The notes beneath the pieces were generated by a model that was not told the DNA's origin, made no database searches, and was given only the letters and a program-made list of their open reading frames with translations. From contig OY540809.1 of assembly GCA_961205875.1 (NCBI GenBank), positions 28,842,267 to 28,906,266 on the forward strand: a stretch of DNA of 64,000 bases, given 5' to 3'. Shown here piece after piece: positions 11,926 through 23,312 of this stretch. Made by a program: the position numbers and the translations under genes. Positions within the stretch are counted from its first letter, which is position 1; every line of letters begins with the position of its first letter. The stretch is from Sialis fuliginosa (taxonomy: Eukaryota > Arthropoda > Insecta > Megaloptera > Sialidae).

Positions 11926-12485
11926 GTCAATATTGAAAATTGTCGTACGTATTTTATAGTTTTTATTATAAAAGGAGGTGCATCAAACTTATATTATTCG
12001 AAAGGTACTGTGCCATAGATGTGCACAAAAAAAATCTTGTGTGTATGTTGCTACTGTAAAAACGGAGAAACTGTGGTTTCTTAGTCACTTAAACTAAAAA
12101 TATACACCTTAACCACAATAAAACAATGTCACTCGACATGTGTTTCGACTTCACAAGAAGTCCTCGTCAGGAACTGTTAGGATCCTGATGAGGACTTCTT
12201 GTGAAGTCGAAACACGTGTCGTGTGATATTGTTTTATTGTGGTTAAGGTGTATTTTTTTAGTTTAAGTGTATGTTGCTGTTAAGGCAAGTAAAATAAAGT
12301 TAACATACATACATGATATCACTTCTCGCTGTTTGTTTATTTCACCTCGCATCGTTCAACATCATAATAATATTCCTGTTTCTGTCAAACGCAGAGAATG
12401 CGTATAGAGATTTCAATTCGCATTTAATTGCAGTGTTTTTATTTGGAAATTTTTATTGTAAAAGCAGGTTAGGTTAGGTTAGGTA
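11926..12485 (+). repeat. Dispersed repeat, copy 1 (interrupted)
   Basis: Blocks 'tttattataaaaggaggtg', 'tgtgccatagatgtgcacaa', 'aaaataaagttaacata' and 'ctcgctgtttgtttat' recur in the same order at 14921-15240, and partly at 15375-15560. This copy is split by a foldback insertion at 12053-12266. The nature of the family is unknown; no frame is preserved across copies. Confidence 0.6.
12053..12266. mobile_element. Near-perfect palindromic insertion with 12-bp direct repeats
   Basis: The arms from 12086 (cacttaaactaaaaatatac) and to 12269 are inverse copies of about 87 nt around a 10-nt centre; the core word is 'cttcacaagaagtcctcgtc'. The 12-mer gtgtatgttgct occurs at 12041-12052 and 12267-12278, on both sides. 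The copy at 15523 shows the uninterrupted site, so this is an insertion with a 12-bp target duplication. Confidence 0.7.
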
Positions 12486-12486
12486 A
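12466..12486 (+). repeat. Interstitial (TTAGG)3-4 tract
   Basis: aggttaggttaggttagg is the insect telomeric unit. A degenerate version lies at 15463-15486. It sits inside the dispersed repeat family, so it is probably inherited with the repeat and does not mark a chromosome end. Confidence 0.6.
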
Positions 12487-12605
12487 TATGCCATAATTGT
12501 GCACACAAAAAATCATGTGCACACATTATACCGAATTATATTAAAGGATTATAATTGAGACGTTATTTTTAATGTATCTAGTAGGTATAAATCTACATAT
12601 TAGAG

Positions 12606-12660
12606 CAGTAATCCCCAAACTTAATAAGTGTGAGGGCACAGTTTAGCGACCGCTGATGTA
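12606..12660 (+). mobile_element. hAT end fragment (CAGTAATCCCCAAACTT)
   Basis: The start CAGTAATCCCCAAACTTAAT followed by 'gtgagggcacag' resembles the terminus of common hAT elements. No matching right end was found downstream. Confidence 0.4.
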
Positions 12661-14035
12661 CTAATGTTTCCAGATGTATGGAAATTCCATTAATTTTGAT
12701 TGATATTTTGTAGAAAGAAAAACATGTTTACCTTTAAAATATTTTAATAGTAAAAAACATCTATGAACCTGTATCGGAAACTAGCATAAACCATTTTTTA
12801 TAAATGAGCTTGTATTATTTACAAAAATAACTAACTAATCGTCAACATACCACAAAAAACACGTAATTTAATATATAACTCATTTATTTTTCGAACGATT
12901 GGTTTCTTTAAAAAATAAATAAATATAATAACTGTATTTTTAATTCATCAATTCAATCAAAGATTATATAATTTTTAACAGCCAAATGAAAATGCATGAA
13001 CTGCATTTTACCGTAACTTGCCACTAGCGTAATTTCTTTGACGATTCAAATACTGATTGCGAGTGATTCCTGGTCTAATAAATCTTTTATTTCAGTTAAT
13101 TGTGACTAAAATTAGTTTATCATTTCGTTTCTGTTATCTTCCCTTCTCAAGCAATATGCCAAAAAAGATGTCTGTATTATTACATATTTTAAAACCTTAG
13201 GTAATAGGCATGATGCCTAATTTTTAAAAACTATTTTATGATGATCTTATGTGTCTCCTATTTCCAAAAAAATACTTATTTCTGCAGAAAATAAAGGTTT
13301 AATCACAAAAATTGACTCTTTTAAAACTAATTTTGAATTTGACGCCAAAACGCTCGCAGGTGTCATGGCACATTTTTGACGTATTGTTACAAAAATCATA
13401 TTAATCTTGCTTTTAATATAAAAATAAATATATTTTTTAGAATATTTTTAACCTATTTCATTATTTAAAATCATAATTTCAGTGATATTTTGTTACTGGC
13501 ATCATGCCTATTATATAGAATACCCTTCAGACTATACAGACCTTATACATGTGAATTTAATTATTAATTAATTATATTATGAACGATATATACTGCATTG
13601 TAAAATGTTAGTCTTGAAGGTGTTTTACTCTATAAATATGGTGTTAGGTCATAACATGATAACTGCAAGAATTAGAGCAATTTGAAAGTTTAAAGTGTAC
13701 CTGTTTTATCAAGATATCATTATATTGCAATTTATTTTAACGTATTTCTAGAATGAGAGATACCACGGAGAGAGCAACCGAAAGAATACACAGAATTAAA
13801 TCATTCATCGAGAAAATGTCCTTTGAACTAAGACTATCTATAAATATCTATATCATTGTAAAATAATTATTTGGTGTATAAAAACTTAAACTTTCGTAAA
13901 TCGTATCATTCTTTTAAAAAGAAAATAAACGCTTCATATATATGCGAAAAAAAACTTAAAGAACGTACAGTTTTAAAGTATTAGAAAAAGAACGAGCTCA
14001 GAAAGAATATTAATACATTACGAATACGCACACAA
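12661..14035. other. AT-rich non-coding, no gene seen
   Basis: No supported frame or repeat copy is visible. 'ggcatgatgcc' near 13207-13217 and 'ggcatcatgcc' at 13498-13508 are small palindromic words only. Confidence 0.45.
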
Positions 14036-14039
14036 GTTT

Positions 14040-14420
14040 CTACTCTACATATGTAACACACGCGAGTGTTTTCAAGCGGCGTGGAGGGGACGCGAAGGTG
14101 TCGGTGTGAAACTGGCGGGTTGCGTGGGAGGGGGTGGTGGATATGAGGCACAGGTACCCCCACATACAGGAACGCACGCTAACGCGTCTCACAATGAACA
14201 ATTTTCTTAATTTTCCACGGCGCCCCTTCGCGTTGCCCGCTTCTGCACGCTCACTCGTCCCCCCCCCCTCCACCCCCCCCATACACCCACACCCATGACG
14301 CGTACGTACACACACACGCATAACTTAGTGCGCGCGAAAGTAGTCTGCTGCCTTGCATTGTTGTGTGATGTTCTCAGCATATCGCGGCCAACTCGAAAAA
14401 TCTACTGTTTAGTAGACACG
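14040..14420. promoter_or_regulatory. GC/CpG-rich island, candidate regulatory element
   Basis: Composition changes sharply from AT-rich flanks to CpG-containing sequence with G-runs (14128-14140), C-runs (14258-14280) and CA repeats. Open frames exist on the minus strand but are low-complexity and carry no domain. It could be an enhancer, a promoter or an untranslated exon; sequence alone cannot decide. Confidence 0.3.
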
Positions 14421-14920
14421 CTATAGCGGTTTTACATACAGTTTGGTAGCAATATTATGACACTTATATTATAAGTGCTACAATCTTAGACAAAAATAAA
14501 CATTACCTAGCGTTGTTACCATATCGCACCACGAAAAATCGCTCCACGAGTCATTGACGTATCATTTAGATTTTAAAATAAATATCAATTGTTTTGAAAT
14601 ATAAAATTATGTTTTATATTGTCTTTAAAAGTATTTCAGTGATAATTGATTAACAGAGATCTATTTGGATAATCATCTCTCATACATGCTAAATTCAATT
14701 GCAATTTAAAGTATATTTGCATAATTATTAAAATTATTTATTATAAATTTTCAATTGACGCCTCTGGGATAATATGCGATTTTGATAACTAAGAAAAGAT
14801 GGCGGCTGTAAAATTTTTATAACACTTCCATATACGGACTAGCATTGGTTGTTATGTACCCATAGTCTTTCCTAATATAAGGTCACAATATTAAGAACTT
14901 GTTTTTGATTATTTCTTTGT
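14421..14920. other. AT-rich spacer
   Basis: Nothing recognisable. Confidence 0.45.
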
Positions 14921-15240
14921 AGATATCTATATAAGTATTAATTTGTAAGCATCGAAATTTGTCGTAAGTTTTTAAAAAAATATTTATTATAAAAGGAGGT
15001 GAATGAAACTTAGGTATATCATTCGAAAGGTGCTGTGGTAAAATAAGGCAGTCAAAATAAAGTTAACATATACACATGATTTCCCCTCTCGCTGTTTGTT
15101 TATTTTCCCTCGCCTACCTAGTGCCACCAAGTGGCAAAAAAAATAGTTTTGGATTTCCGTCAAACGTAGAGAATGCAAAATCAAATCACGTTCAATTGCA
15201 GTGTTTTTATTTTGAAATTTGTGTTGTAAATAATAGCTTT
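14921..15240 (+). repeat. Dispersed repeat, copy 2
   Basis: Same block order as copy 1 at 11926-12485 ('ttattataaaaggaggtga', 'attcgaaaggtgctgtg', 'ctctcgctgtttgtttat', 'gtcaaacg.agagaatgc', 'aattgcagtgtttttatt') but without the foldback insertion. A 96-codon minus-strand frame over it is not conserved in the other copies and is rejected as a gene. Confidence 0.6.
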
Positions 15241-15374
15241 TACGCTTAGTAATAGAAAATGAAGTAAGTTTCCACATTTTAATTTATTCATTTTGAATTA
15301 CAGTTACGATTTCGCTTATTTTTGTCTAAAAGTAAATGAAAAATATATTTGTGTTATCTATTGTTTTTTTTTTT

Positions 15375-15560
15375 AGAGATCTATATATATATATATTAAT
15401 AGGAGAACATCGAAAACTGTCGTACTTTTTTTTTGTATTTATTATAAAAGAAGAGAAATGGTCAGGTAAGGTTAGGTTAGTTTAGGTACTGTGCCATAGA
15501 TGTGCACAAAAAAAAATCATGAGTGTATGTTGCCGTTGAGGCTGGTAAAATATTGGTCGA
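15375..15560 (+). repeat. Dispersed repeat, copy 3 (short)
   Basis: It carries 'acatcgaaaactgtcgtac', 'tttattataaaag', a degenerate TTAGG tract and 'tgtgccatagatgtgcacaa...gtgtatgttgcc'. It preserves the uninterrupted site used to define the insertion in copy 1. Confidence 0.55.
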
Positions 15561-15765
15561 ATTTCGACCATAGGTGACACTAAATAGTTTTGATTAATTA
15601 ATGTACATATGATTAATTAATAAAATATTAATTATTTAATTACACCTTTTATTTAAGATAATAAAATAGCAATAATAAAAAAACATAACACTAATAATAT
15701 ACAGCACACCTGTTCCTTTTTCTCGGCCATTATCTTCAAAGCACAGTTTACCAACATGCGTGAAA
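15561..15765. other. AT-rich spacer
   Basis: Nothing recognisable. Confidence 0.4.
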
Positions 15766-15769
15766 GTAA

Positions 15770-16190
15770 AGCGTTGTCTAATTTATTTCATCTCCCACCT
15801 TGATCACAATCGCCCGCGTCGAGTTTTCCACGCTTTTCCGTCATTTCCACGGCATTCACCCGGCTGCCCGGCTGCAGTGCTTAGGGCACCCGTGCAACAA
15901 TGACCGCAGAGACCTAAAACACTTACACACAATCGCTCTGTCTCTGTCTGACGACACCACTGTTATGCGCGTATGCAAATTTCAGTTTAAACACAACACA
16001 CATGGCCTAAGAAAGAAGGAAGTGAAGTAATGAACGCTCAGCGAATATGTGGTGGAAGTTAGTAGTAAGAGTAGGGGGGGTTGGGACTGCTGGTGTGAGT
16101 GGGGGTGGCTGTGAAACGGTAGTAGTGTAGGCATCGGGGGTTCGGGCTTGCTTGTGCACAGGCTGTTTGGCTATTGTTGGATTCTTTGTC
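15770..16190. promoter_or_regulatory. GC-rich island, possible promoter or first exon
   Basis: CpG-rich sequence with an uninterrupted plus frame (15800-16030, TTG start only) and, on the minus strand, a short ATG frame near 15837-15792 that runs into 'caag|gtggga', a weak splice donor. Neither frame shows a domain. The downstream part, 16040-16190, is G-rich (ggggggttggg). Most likely a regulatory or 5' untranslated segment of a large gene. Confidence 0.3.
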
Positions 16191-16770
16191 TTAGTCGTAT
16201 GTTGAACTCGTTGAAAATAATTATATGCTTTGTTTAGGGCTTCCGCGGTGATCGAACTTTAATTTTTTTTAGTTTATTCATGTGTATAATCTTATTCATT
16301 ATTTATAAGTTCTGAGGCTTATGTGGTAAACTTGAGATGAATCTTCTAGGAGAAAACTGTATGTATGTTTCAATGAAACTTTGGTCACGATAATTACTAA
16401 AACGATACGCATATACCCAAAAACTAAGATTCAGTATTAGTTATTTCTTAAGAAAGTTAAGTAATCAAATAGAACGGAAATATATTGATGCTGCTCTTTT
16501 GTAATAAACCATTACAATATTTATATATTTAAAAATTATATTAAATAATAAGAACTCAATCATTTTAAGACCATCGCGGAAGCATTTAAGCTTGAAATAA
16601 ACCAAAATATAATTAATTTCTAACTATTTAAATGAATATTACCTACCAAAAATAAAAAATAAATTACATTTTGACTTTTTCCATTCAAACGTTTTAAAAA
16701 CCAATCACAAAAACAAATATCTTAAATAAAATTATAACAATGTATAATAATCATCCTGTATAAAAAAGTT
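16191..16770. other. AT-rich; weak inverted words
   Basis: 'gggcttccgcggtgatc' (about 16239-16255) is loosely inverted at 'gaccatcgcggaagca' (16570-16585), so a decayed foldback may span the stretch. No gene. Confidence 0.35.
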
Positions 16771-16774
16771 TAGC

Positions 16775-16900
16775 GGTTCGCGCGTTGAGACGTCGGGTAG
16801 TAGTCATGGTATGAAGGTTTGGGGCCACACGTAGTAGTGGGCTGTTGACGGGAGTGAGGGCAACGCGTAGGTGGGGGGAGGGGTTTAAGCGCGGATTATT
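16775..16900. promoter_or_regulatory. Small GC-rich island
   Basis: CpG-rich (ggttcgcgcgttgagacgtc) with a terminal G-rich run. No frame or repeat copy found; candidate regulatory sequence only. Confidence 0.25.
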
Positions 16901-17305
16901 TCTTGATATTAAGCAGATACCTATGACGATGATATGTGAGGAGTGGAATGTATAAGTTAAATTATATGTCTGTTGTAGAAATGTTTATGTGAAATGGTTT
17001 GCGACTTTCGAAATTTAGTTTTGGGGAAGGTGTGTGTTTGTATACTTTACTGAAATTATTACATTTTCTGTTTAGTTGTAGAGAATATTATGTATATGTA
17101 TACTGTAACATATAAGTTTATAATTATGATGTACATTATTTATATACAAACTTTTTTTATATAACATATCTATGTAAATTTTTAGAAGTTTAGACGAACA
17201 AAGTTTTTATGAGGCTAAAGAAGGTTTATTTTTAGATCAGAAGAGACCTGAATAATATGTATTAATATATGGATAAAATGATGAATTGAAGTTGAATCCA
17301 GTATG
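16901..17305. other. AT-rich spacer
   Basis: Nothing recognisable. Confidence 0.4.
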
Positions 17306-17313
17306 TGTATAAT

Positions 17314-17667
17314 CAGTGCCGGCTTTAAGAGAGGGGTGGGGGCGAACCAGGGCGACAGGTAGGGCGGCGCACAATGAGGCATAAGTGACTTGTTTGGTTC
17401 AAATCAGTATACAGGCTATAATTTTTGAGTCAACTTTTTTCGAATCTGTAGGATCGCGCCAAGTTGAGATATTAAAGCTATATTTAAAAAAGAAGTTGGA
17501 GTCTGTAGGATCGCGTCAAGCTGAAATATTAACTATTCAATTTATTTGTTGATTTAACAATTTTAATTGACATTTGTGGTGATTTTTGAACATTTTTGTA
17601 GGGGGAGAGAGAGAGGGCGGAAAAATAAATCTCGCACAGGGCGTCAGACTTACTAAGGCCGGCTCTG
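17314..17667. mobile_element. Non-autonomous hAT with perfect 8-bp TSD
   Basis: Termini CAGTGCCGGCTTTA and AAGGCCGGCTCTG are imperfect inverted repeats, and TGTATAAT flanks both sides exactly (17306-17313, 17668-17675). The interior holds a two-unit direct repeat (tctgtaggatcgcg(c/t)caag at about 17446 and 17503). At 354 bp there is no transposase; frames extending across the right end are chance. Confidence 0.8.
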
Positions 17668-17675
17668 TGTATAAT

Positions 17676-18005
17676 TCTAATCTCCTTAATAATTGCATGT
17701 CATTCAATTTGTATATATGTTGTATATATCTTTGTATATATCTTCCACATACATATATGGAAGACAAGAGTACAAAGTTGCATTTGTTAATTTACTACCT
17801 ATATTACTTTGGTGTGTTATTTTATATATTGCATTTGAAAATCAATATACTCATTACATACGTACAATCAAAAAGGGGGGTTAATTCATAATTGTAATAA
17901 AATAAGTATGAGTATTTTTCTTCCTTTGAATAAAAATAATTGTATAAATAAAACCTATAACTTGAACCGAAATAAAGCTGGAACTATAAAAAAGTAAAAT
18001 TTGCA
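17676..18005. other. AT-rich spacer
   Basis: Nothing beyond short tatg/tata tracts. Confidence 0.4.
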
Positions 18006-18007
18006 TT

Positions 18008-18310
18008 TTACACACACACATACACACGCATACACACACTTGACAGTAGGGTACAGATGCGTGGTGGGAGGGGGGTATGTCCCGGACCAGAGGTGTGTAG
18101 TAGGGTAAGGGTGGTCCTACTCTCACATAAACGCACTTCATTAATTCACAAGACGGTGGAGCGCGCGAGCCCGCGCTCACAAAGAAAGCGTAATTATTTA
18201 TTTTACCCTACATCTCGCAGTAGCGGCAGCAGCTACCCCACTCCCCCCTTTCCAAAGGGGTGGGCGAGGGGCGCGGATGTTAATGAGTGCTGGTTGTTCG
18301 CGAGACGATG
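18008..18310. promoter_or_regulatory. CA tract plus GC-rich island
   Basis: A CA-rich microsatellite (18010-18041) leads into CpG-rich sequence with 'gagcgcgcgagcccgcgctc', a near-palindromic CpG block at about 18161-18179. Short frames on both strands are low-complexity. Candidate regulatory island. Confidence 0.3.
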
Positions 18311-18890
18311 AATTTTTATTGATTTCAAGAATAGAGATTCTCTTTTTGTCGCAGACTGCAAATATATGTATATTGTATATATAGTGTATGTGTTTTGTAT
18401 ATATTGTAATGGTATATTCTACTTGAGATAAATACTAGTACCTGAATCTACTGCGACAGTCTGAGTGTGGTCATTAACCTGCTTTTGTTCAAATTATTCA
18501 TTTTTCTATGAAGAAGTACCTACTTAAATAGTTACTTATTTTCTTCTATGAGGAAACTATTTTCTTCTTTAGTATTATATAACAAAAAGACGATGACAGA
18601 TAATCGTGGCAAAAATTGATATCATGTCTCCATGAGTTCATAGTATTTTTTTCATCTATTCTTGAAAAAAAAATCCCAAAGGTAGCTACTCAGAATTGTT
18701 TCCATACCATAAAAGACAAAATTTTAAAGTTGATAGGTAACGTTGGATGGAAATCTATTCAATTTTATAAAAAAAATTATAGGTTAATTTATTCAATAAG
18801 AAAAAACGAAATTACACTGATAAAAAACGATAAACGAAACGGTAATTTTGAAAAAATAATAATTTTCTCCTTTAGTAGTTAGGTATTTAT
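18311..18890. other. AT-rich spacer
   Basis: An 88-codon frame at 18616-18882 is lysine/isoleucine-rich chance sequence. No repeat is recognised. Confidence 0.4.
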
Positions 18891-18895
18891 GTACA

Positions 18896-19273
18896 CTCAA
18901 TTCTGTGTTTTTTTTTGGTAGATACGTACAGCTTATCACCGTGTAAAAAATGATAATATAAAAAAACTAAGGAAAAACGTAAAAAGAAATTTTTACAAAT
19001 AAAATAATATTTTAGTTTTATATGATTTCATCGTATATTATATTTCATATCAAAATAATAAAAATAAACCAATTCAATTAACAAATATAAAATTAAAATA
19101 AAAAAATATATAAACACGTAAATTTCAACGGATTTTTTCTCAGAATTAAAAAAGAAAGAAAAAAATGAATAGTGTAAAATTAAATAAATACGTGTAAATT
19201 TTATTTTATTTTATTGTTATCAACCGCGTTACTTCAAAATCGTGTAAAAAAATTGTGTAAAAACAGAATTGGG
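18896..19273. mobile_element. Possible TIR element (CTCAATTCTG ends)
   Basis: CTCAATTCTGTGTTTTT at the left is mirrored by ACAGAATTGGG at the right. The interior repeats 'cgtgtaaa' several times. No clear target duplication, so the boundaries are tentative. Confidence 0.4.
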
Positions 19274-19748
19274 TCAACAAATATCTATTGTGTATATACA
19301 ACCCCAGTCATCATATGGCAGCATTTTACAGTAATAATTTAGATATTCGGACTACCTATAATGCCAATCTAGGACATATTATAAACGATAAGCTAAAAAT
19401 ATTGACAATATTTGGCTCATATATTCTCGAATGATACATGTTCTTAAAAAAATATTTAGACTTATTTATATTTATATTTATGTATTTATAACACAATAAA
19501 AAATATTTGACTCCACCAACTGGCAATCTTACCCTTGTCAATAAAGGTCACAAAATATAAAACAACTCCCTTTGACAATTAAGAATAAGTTTAAAAACAT
19601 CTATTAGGTAAAAATTACTATAATTTAATTAAATGAATTAAATATGCACAGTTAATATTTTTATGTAAAAAATATTATATATACTTATTACACATTCAAG
19701 GTTTTATTCATTATGAATAATAGTGACGTTAAATATAAAAAATAAAAA
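19274..19748. other. AT-rich spacer
   Basis: Nothing recognisable. Confidence 0.4.
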
Positions 19749-20114
19749 CAACTTGATTGTGTAAACTACTCTAAACGTCAGAAATTATATATTGAGAAAA
19801 AATTTATAAACGCTAGCTTTCGATTCACAGAATCATTGTCAGGCAAAAATATAATAAATAACAATTAATATAATGAAAAATATTGATATTTTAAAATAAA
19901 ATATTGTTGAGATAACGACATCGTTCTCACATTTTGTTCTTTCTTAATAGGTATATTTCTGAATTTTTATTTTAAAATATTAATATTTTTCATTATATTA
20001 ATTGTATTTAATTGTTATTTATTATATTTTAGCTTGACGATGATTCTGTGAATCAAAAGCTTGCGTTTATAAATTTTTTCTCAATATATTTCTGACGTTG
20101 AGACAATCAAGTTG
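19749..20114. mobile_element. Foldback element, ~150-nt arms
   Basis: Left (caacttgattgt, acgtcagaaat, cacagaatcattgtca) and right halves are inverse copies from 19749 to 20114 around a ~70-nt centre. The arms differ at scattered positions, so it is not recent. There is no coding capacity. Confidence 0.7.
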
Positions 20115-20170
20115 ATTATTATTGTATATAATATAATATTTCACTAGTAATACACGAATGGTAACTATTT

Positions 20171-20261
20171 CATTTAAGAATGCAGTGGATACCGGGGTTT
20201 TGACAGTACGAATCGTGCATTTTACCGTCAAAAACCACGGCAACCACTGCATTCTTAAATG
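20171..20261. repeat. Compact hairpin (~36-bp stem, ~20-nt loop)
   Basis: catttaagaatgcagtgg at 20171-20188 pairs with ccactgcattcttaaatg at 20244-20261, and the stem continues inward with a few mismatches (ccggggttttgac / gtcaaaaaccacgg). The size fits a small foldback or a precursor-miRNA-like hairpin. No second copy was noticed in this window. Confidence 0.65.
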
Positions 20262-20439
20262 AATTAGAGTATAGTTGTTAAATTAGGATCATCTATCCCA
20301 GAACCGATATAAAAATATCCTTTTGTATTTAGTTTAAATACAAAATAATTAAATTAGTCATTTCATATTTGATATGCACATTCCTCATATTTCAACCGAT
20401 CTTAGTTTGTCCTCACACACAAATTCATATATTTTTTAA

Positions 20440-20700
20440 TCTCGCCGCGACGCATGCGCCTAGGCGGGGGACATTTTTAATTTGCTCTCTGTTTCACGTC
20501 GCCCTCTAAGAGTTGCTAAGAAGACGCAGCTTCTTCTAATTAAAATTACAATCGATAAAAACGAATATAAAGGGAGAGAAAGTGCGTGTGTGCGGGGTAT
20601 GGGTCTGCATACCCCTTCCCACTCCTCGACTACACACCCACCCGGGCTCTCTCTCACACACACATACACCGTCGGCGCGGAAAGGGTCCGGAGGTGAATC
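20440..20700. promoter_or_regulatory. GC-rich island
   Basis: CpG-containing sequence with 'cgccgcgacgcatgcgcc' at the left edge and CACACA plus 'ggcgcgg' at the right. Frames on both strands (about 70 codons) are mirror shadows without domains. Confidence 0.3.
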
Positions 20701-21280
20701 GGTGATATTTAAACTTTTTTTTCGCTTTTGATGATTTATTGTTTCGGAATCGTGAATTTAAAAAATGTAATTAATTTTATTTTGTTTTGATATTTGCATT
20801 TTTTAAGATGAATAGATGATACTTTACTGTAGACTGTATTTATTCAGTAATCTAGATTTTATGTTAACGTTTTGTTGAAAACTACAATGACCATTATAAA
20901 CGTTAGTTATTAGTGTTATTTCCGGTCAATATTTTCTCACTTATTTTTAATTTATCTTTGGTAGAATTTTAAATAAAGTTATATAAATACAGTCTATATA
21001 AACAAGTTCAGTTGTTTTATCTTATCTTCGGTACTTGTCATTATAGTATTTGTTATTTAGAATAAAATAGTAAATTAACTTTAGAGCAAACTTTGTTGCT
21101 TCTAATTTATTTAAATTAAACAGTGGATGCAATTTTCACCATAGCGACCCATTTTAAAGTATGAAAAGACCAAAACTATAAAATGCATAGAAGGAGCATG
21201 TATATAATGTAATCTATAATCTATGTTTGGATTTATTCTTACGTTGTTGGTATGACATCATCTAAAAATTATTTAACTCA
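20701..21280. other. AT-rich spacer
   Basis: Nothing recognisable. Confidence 0.4.
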
Positions 21281-22155
21281 TCCTTAATATATATAAGGCT
21301 CAACGTCTGTCTGTCCGTTAGGGCGCTTATCACTCGAGAACCAGATTTACGTGGTTTCTTTTTTAATTCATAGGTACATTCTCTGGCCAGGTTATAGGCT
21401 ATATTTTGTTACGTTAGGTAACATAACAACTAAGCATGTGACGATAATAGTAAATCAAGTCAGAAAAAAATTTGCCGTCGGCGTGCTATTTTGCAATACG
21501 CTGCCTAAACCGTTCAATATTGAACAAAATAATGTGTTAAAGAACTTTGAAAAATCAAAAGATCTACAATAAAGTCAGTGACACCATATGTCTAACTTTT
21601 ATATTTAAGCCACAATCACTGCTTTTATGTTACAAAGAAAATTTAAAATATTTGGGTTTTGTTTACGTGGACTTATGACCTACAAAACATTAATCCTTAT
21701 CGAAATAAATTATTTCATCGTCATAAGTATTTAATGTAGATATAATTTGCCCTTTACAGCATACAATTTGGTCGTATAGTTTAGAAAATATTGAAATATA
21801 CATACGGGAACATATTATTCGCGCGATGGCGACCCGTGTCGCGGCGTGCGACAAGGAGGGAGCGTATCAAGTATATATATGATATAAAATATGATCACAG
21901 GCCGGTATTCTTTTGATTGTCAATTGTTTATTTTGTTTTCAATAATCAACTTTTAAATTTAAATAGAACAAAAATTATGTTTACTTTTTGTTCTGATTCG
22001 TTTTTGTTAGGTAGGTAATTTAAGTGTTGTTTGGTTTTTATTACAATAATAACTAATCGTGTTAGTACTTAATTCAACTATATATTTTTTAAATCCTAAT
22101 TCTTCCTTATTTAATTCCGTAGTCCACGCGAGCGAAGCCGCGCGGACCCAGCTAG
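21281..22155 (+). mobile_element. Complete non-autonomous Helitron (copy C)
   Basis: It starts TCCTTAATATATATAAGGC after A and ends ...cccagCTAG before T. The 3' hairpin is intact: gtccacgcg pairs with cgcgcggac around agcgaagc, 8 nt before the end. This makes it the best reference copy in the window. It has no Rep/helicase frame; the 73-codon frame inside is not conserved in the other copies. Confidence 0.8.
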
Positions 22156-22175
22156 TATTTAAATAATTTGTAGTA

Positions 22176-22614
22176 CAGTCGACATTCTAGGGACCACAGG
22201 TTTTATGTCGTTATAACCAAGTGACGTTGTAACCGAGGTCGGGCAAAAAATCAAAAATCAACCTCGGGTTATATCACATAAAAAAACATTTTATTCAGAT
22301 GCTGTTAGAGGGCTATGGTAATAAAAAATTATTATTTCAGCAGACTTAAATCGGCACTTTATTAATGTAAAGTATGTATTTATTAGGTACACATTATAAA
22401 ATTACATTGTATTCAAAATAATTAGAAGATAGATGCAACAAAACTTTATTTTCTCAAAAGACATTCCATTATAAAAACACGGGGAACTCAAAAGAAAAAT
22501 ATAAAATTTTGACGTTTTAGCTGAGTTAGGCTGGCATTGTAACCGTAAAAAATAACATTATTTATATAGGAATTTTCATTTATCAGAAGTAATTTTGACG
22601 TTATAGTTTGACTG
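22176..22614. mobile_element. TA-flanked pogo/Tigger-like MITE
   Basis: CAGTCGAC... begins after TA (22174-22175) and ...TTTGACTG ends before TA (22615-22616). 'gttataacc' and 'gttgtaacc' words inside the left end fit pogo-type termini. It starts 20 bp after the Helitron end. No transposase frame. Confidence 0.55.
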
Positions 22615-22629
22615 TATATAGAACAATAA

Positions 22630-22690
22630 TGTATGCCCTCAGACCATAGTTTGAGAATTACTGGGGTTCATGAACCACTCAACGCCACTG
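22630..22690 (-). mobile_element. hAT end fragment
   Basis: On the minus strand CAGTGGCGTTGAGTGG at 22690 and CAGTAATTCTCAAAC at 22663 look like hAT termini and subterminal sequence. No partner end is recognised. Confidence 0.35.
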
Positions 22691-22724
22691 TGTGTGTGTG
22701 TGTATGCGAGTGTGTATGTATGTA
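22690..22724 (+). repeat. GT/TATG microsatellite
   Basis: A (TG)n tract followed by tgtatgtatgta. Confidence 0.8.
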
Positions 22725-23312
22725 CTTCTTCAAGGGAATGTATATTTTGTAATTATGGTATATGAATTTTTCAACTTGCTCCTTCAGAATTTGTATGTGG
22801 TATTCTAATAAATTAAATATCGGCTGTATTTTGTTTTCTGTGTAGGGTGGTAGTAATGAGTACGGGTGTTTTAGCAGTGTCGTAACGAGGTCGAGTAAAT
22901 GAGGTAGATACTGTAGACATATATTTATTTCCGGAAATTAATTAATTAAAAACTCCTTTTTAGTGGAATGTAAGATCTGGACTTTTCCTTTCAAGTCCTT
23001 GAAAGTTTGTTAGAATGTGTATTTTGTATAATTTCTAGAAATAGAAATTTGGTTGAAAGTAACTACGATCATGTCTGGATCATTTCTATACTCATTACTG
23101 AATAGTTTTGAAATAGCATTCGAATGTTCACTAAAATGTACAATGATATGTTAGTAACACTAATGAAAGAAGTATTTTTTTTACAGAAGTCGTTACTGAT
23201 TCATATTTAGTTTCACTTAAAGAATCCTTTAGAACTTGTAATTATTATATAGGTACCTATGTTATAACGAGATGAGATGAGAGTCACAACACGTGAGAAT
23301 TAAAGCCATTTT
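22725..23312. other. AT-rich spacer
   Basis: Nothing recognisable. Confidence 0.4.

Noticed and set aside
12466-12486. Telomere or subtelomere
   Set aside because: Only three to four TTAGG units inside a dispersed repeat; no array.
14987-15277. 96-codon minus frame
   Set aside because: Lies on a dispersed repeat whose other copies do not keep the frame.
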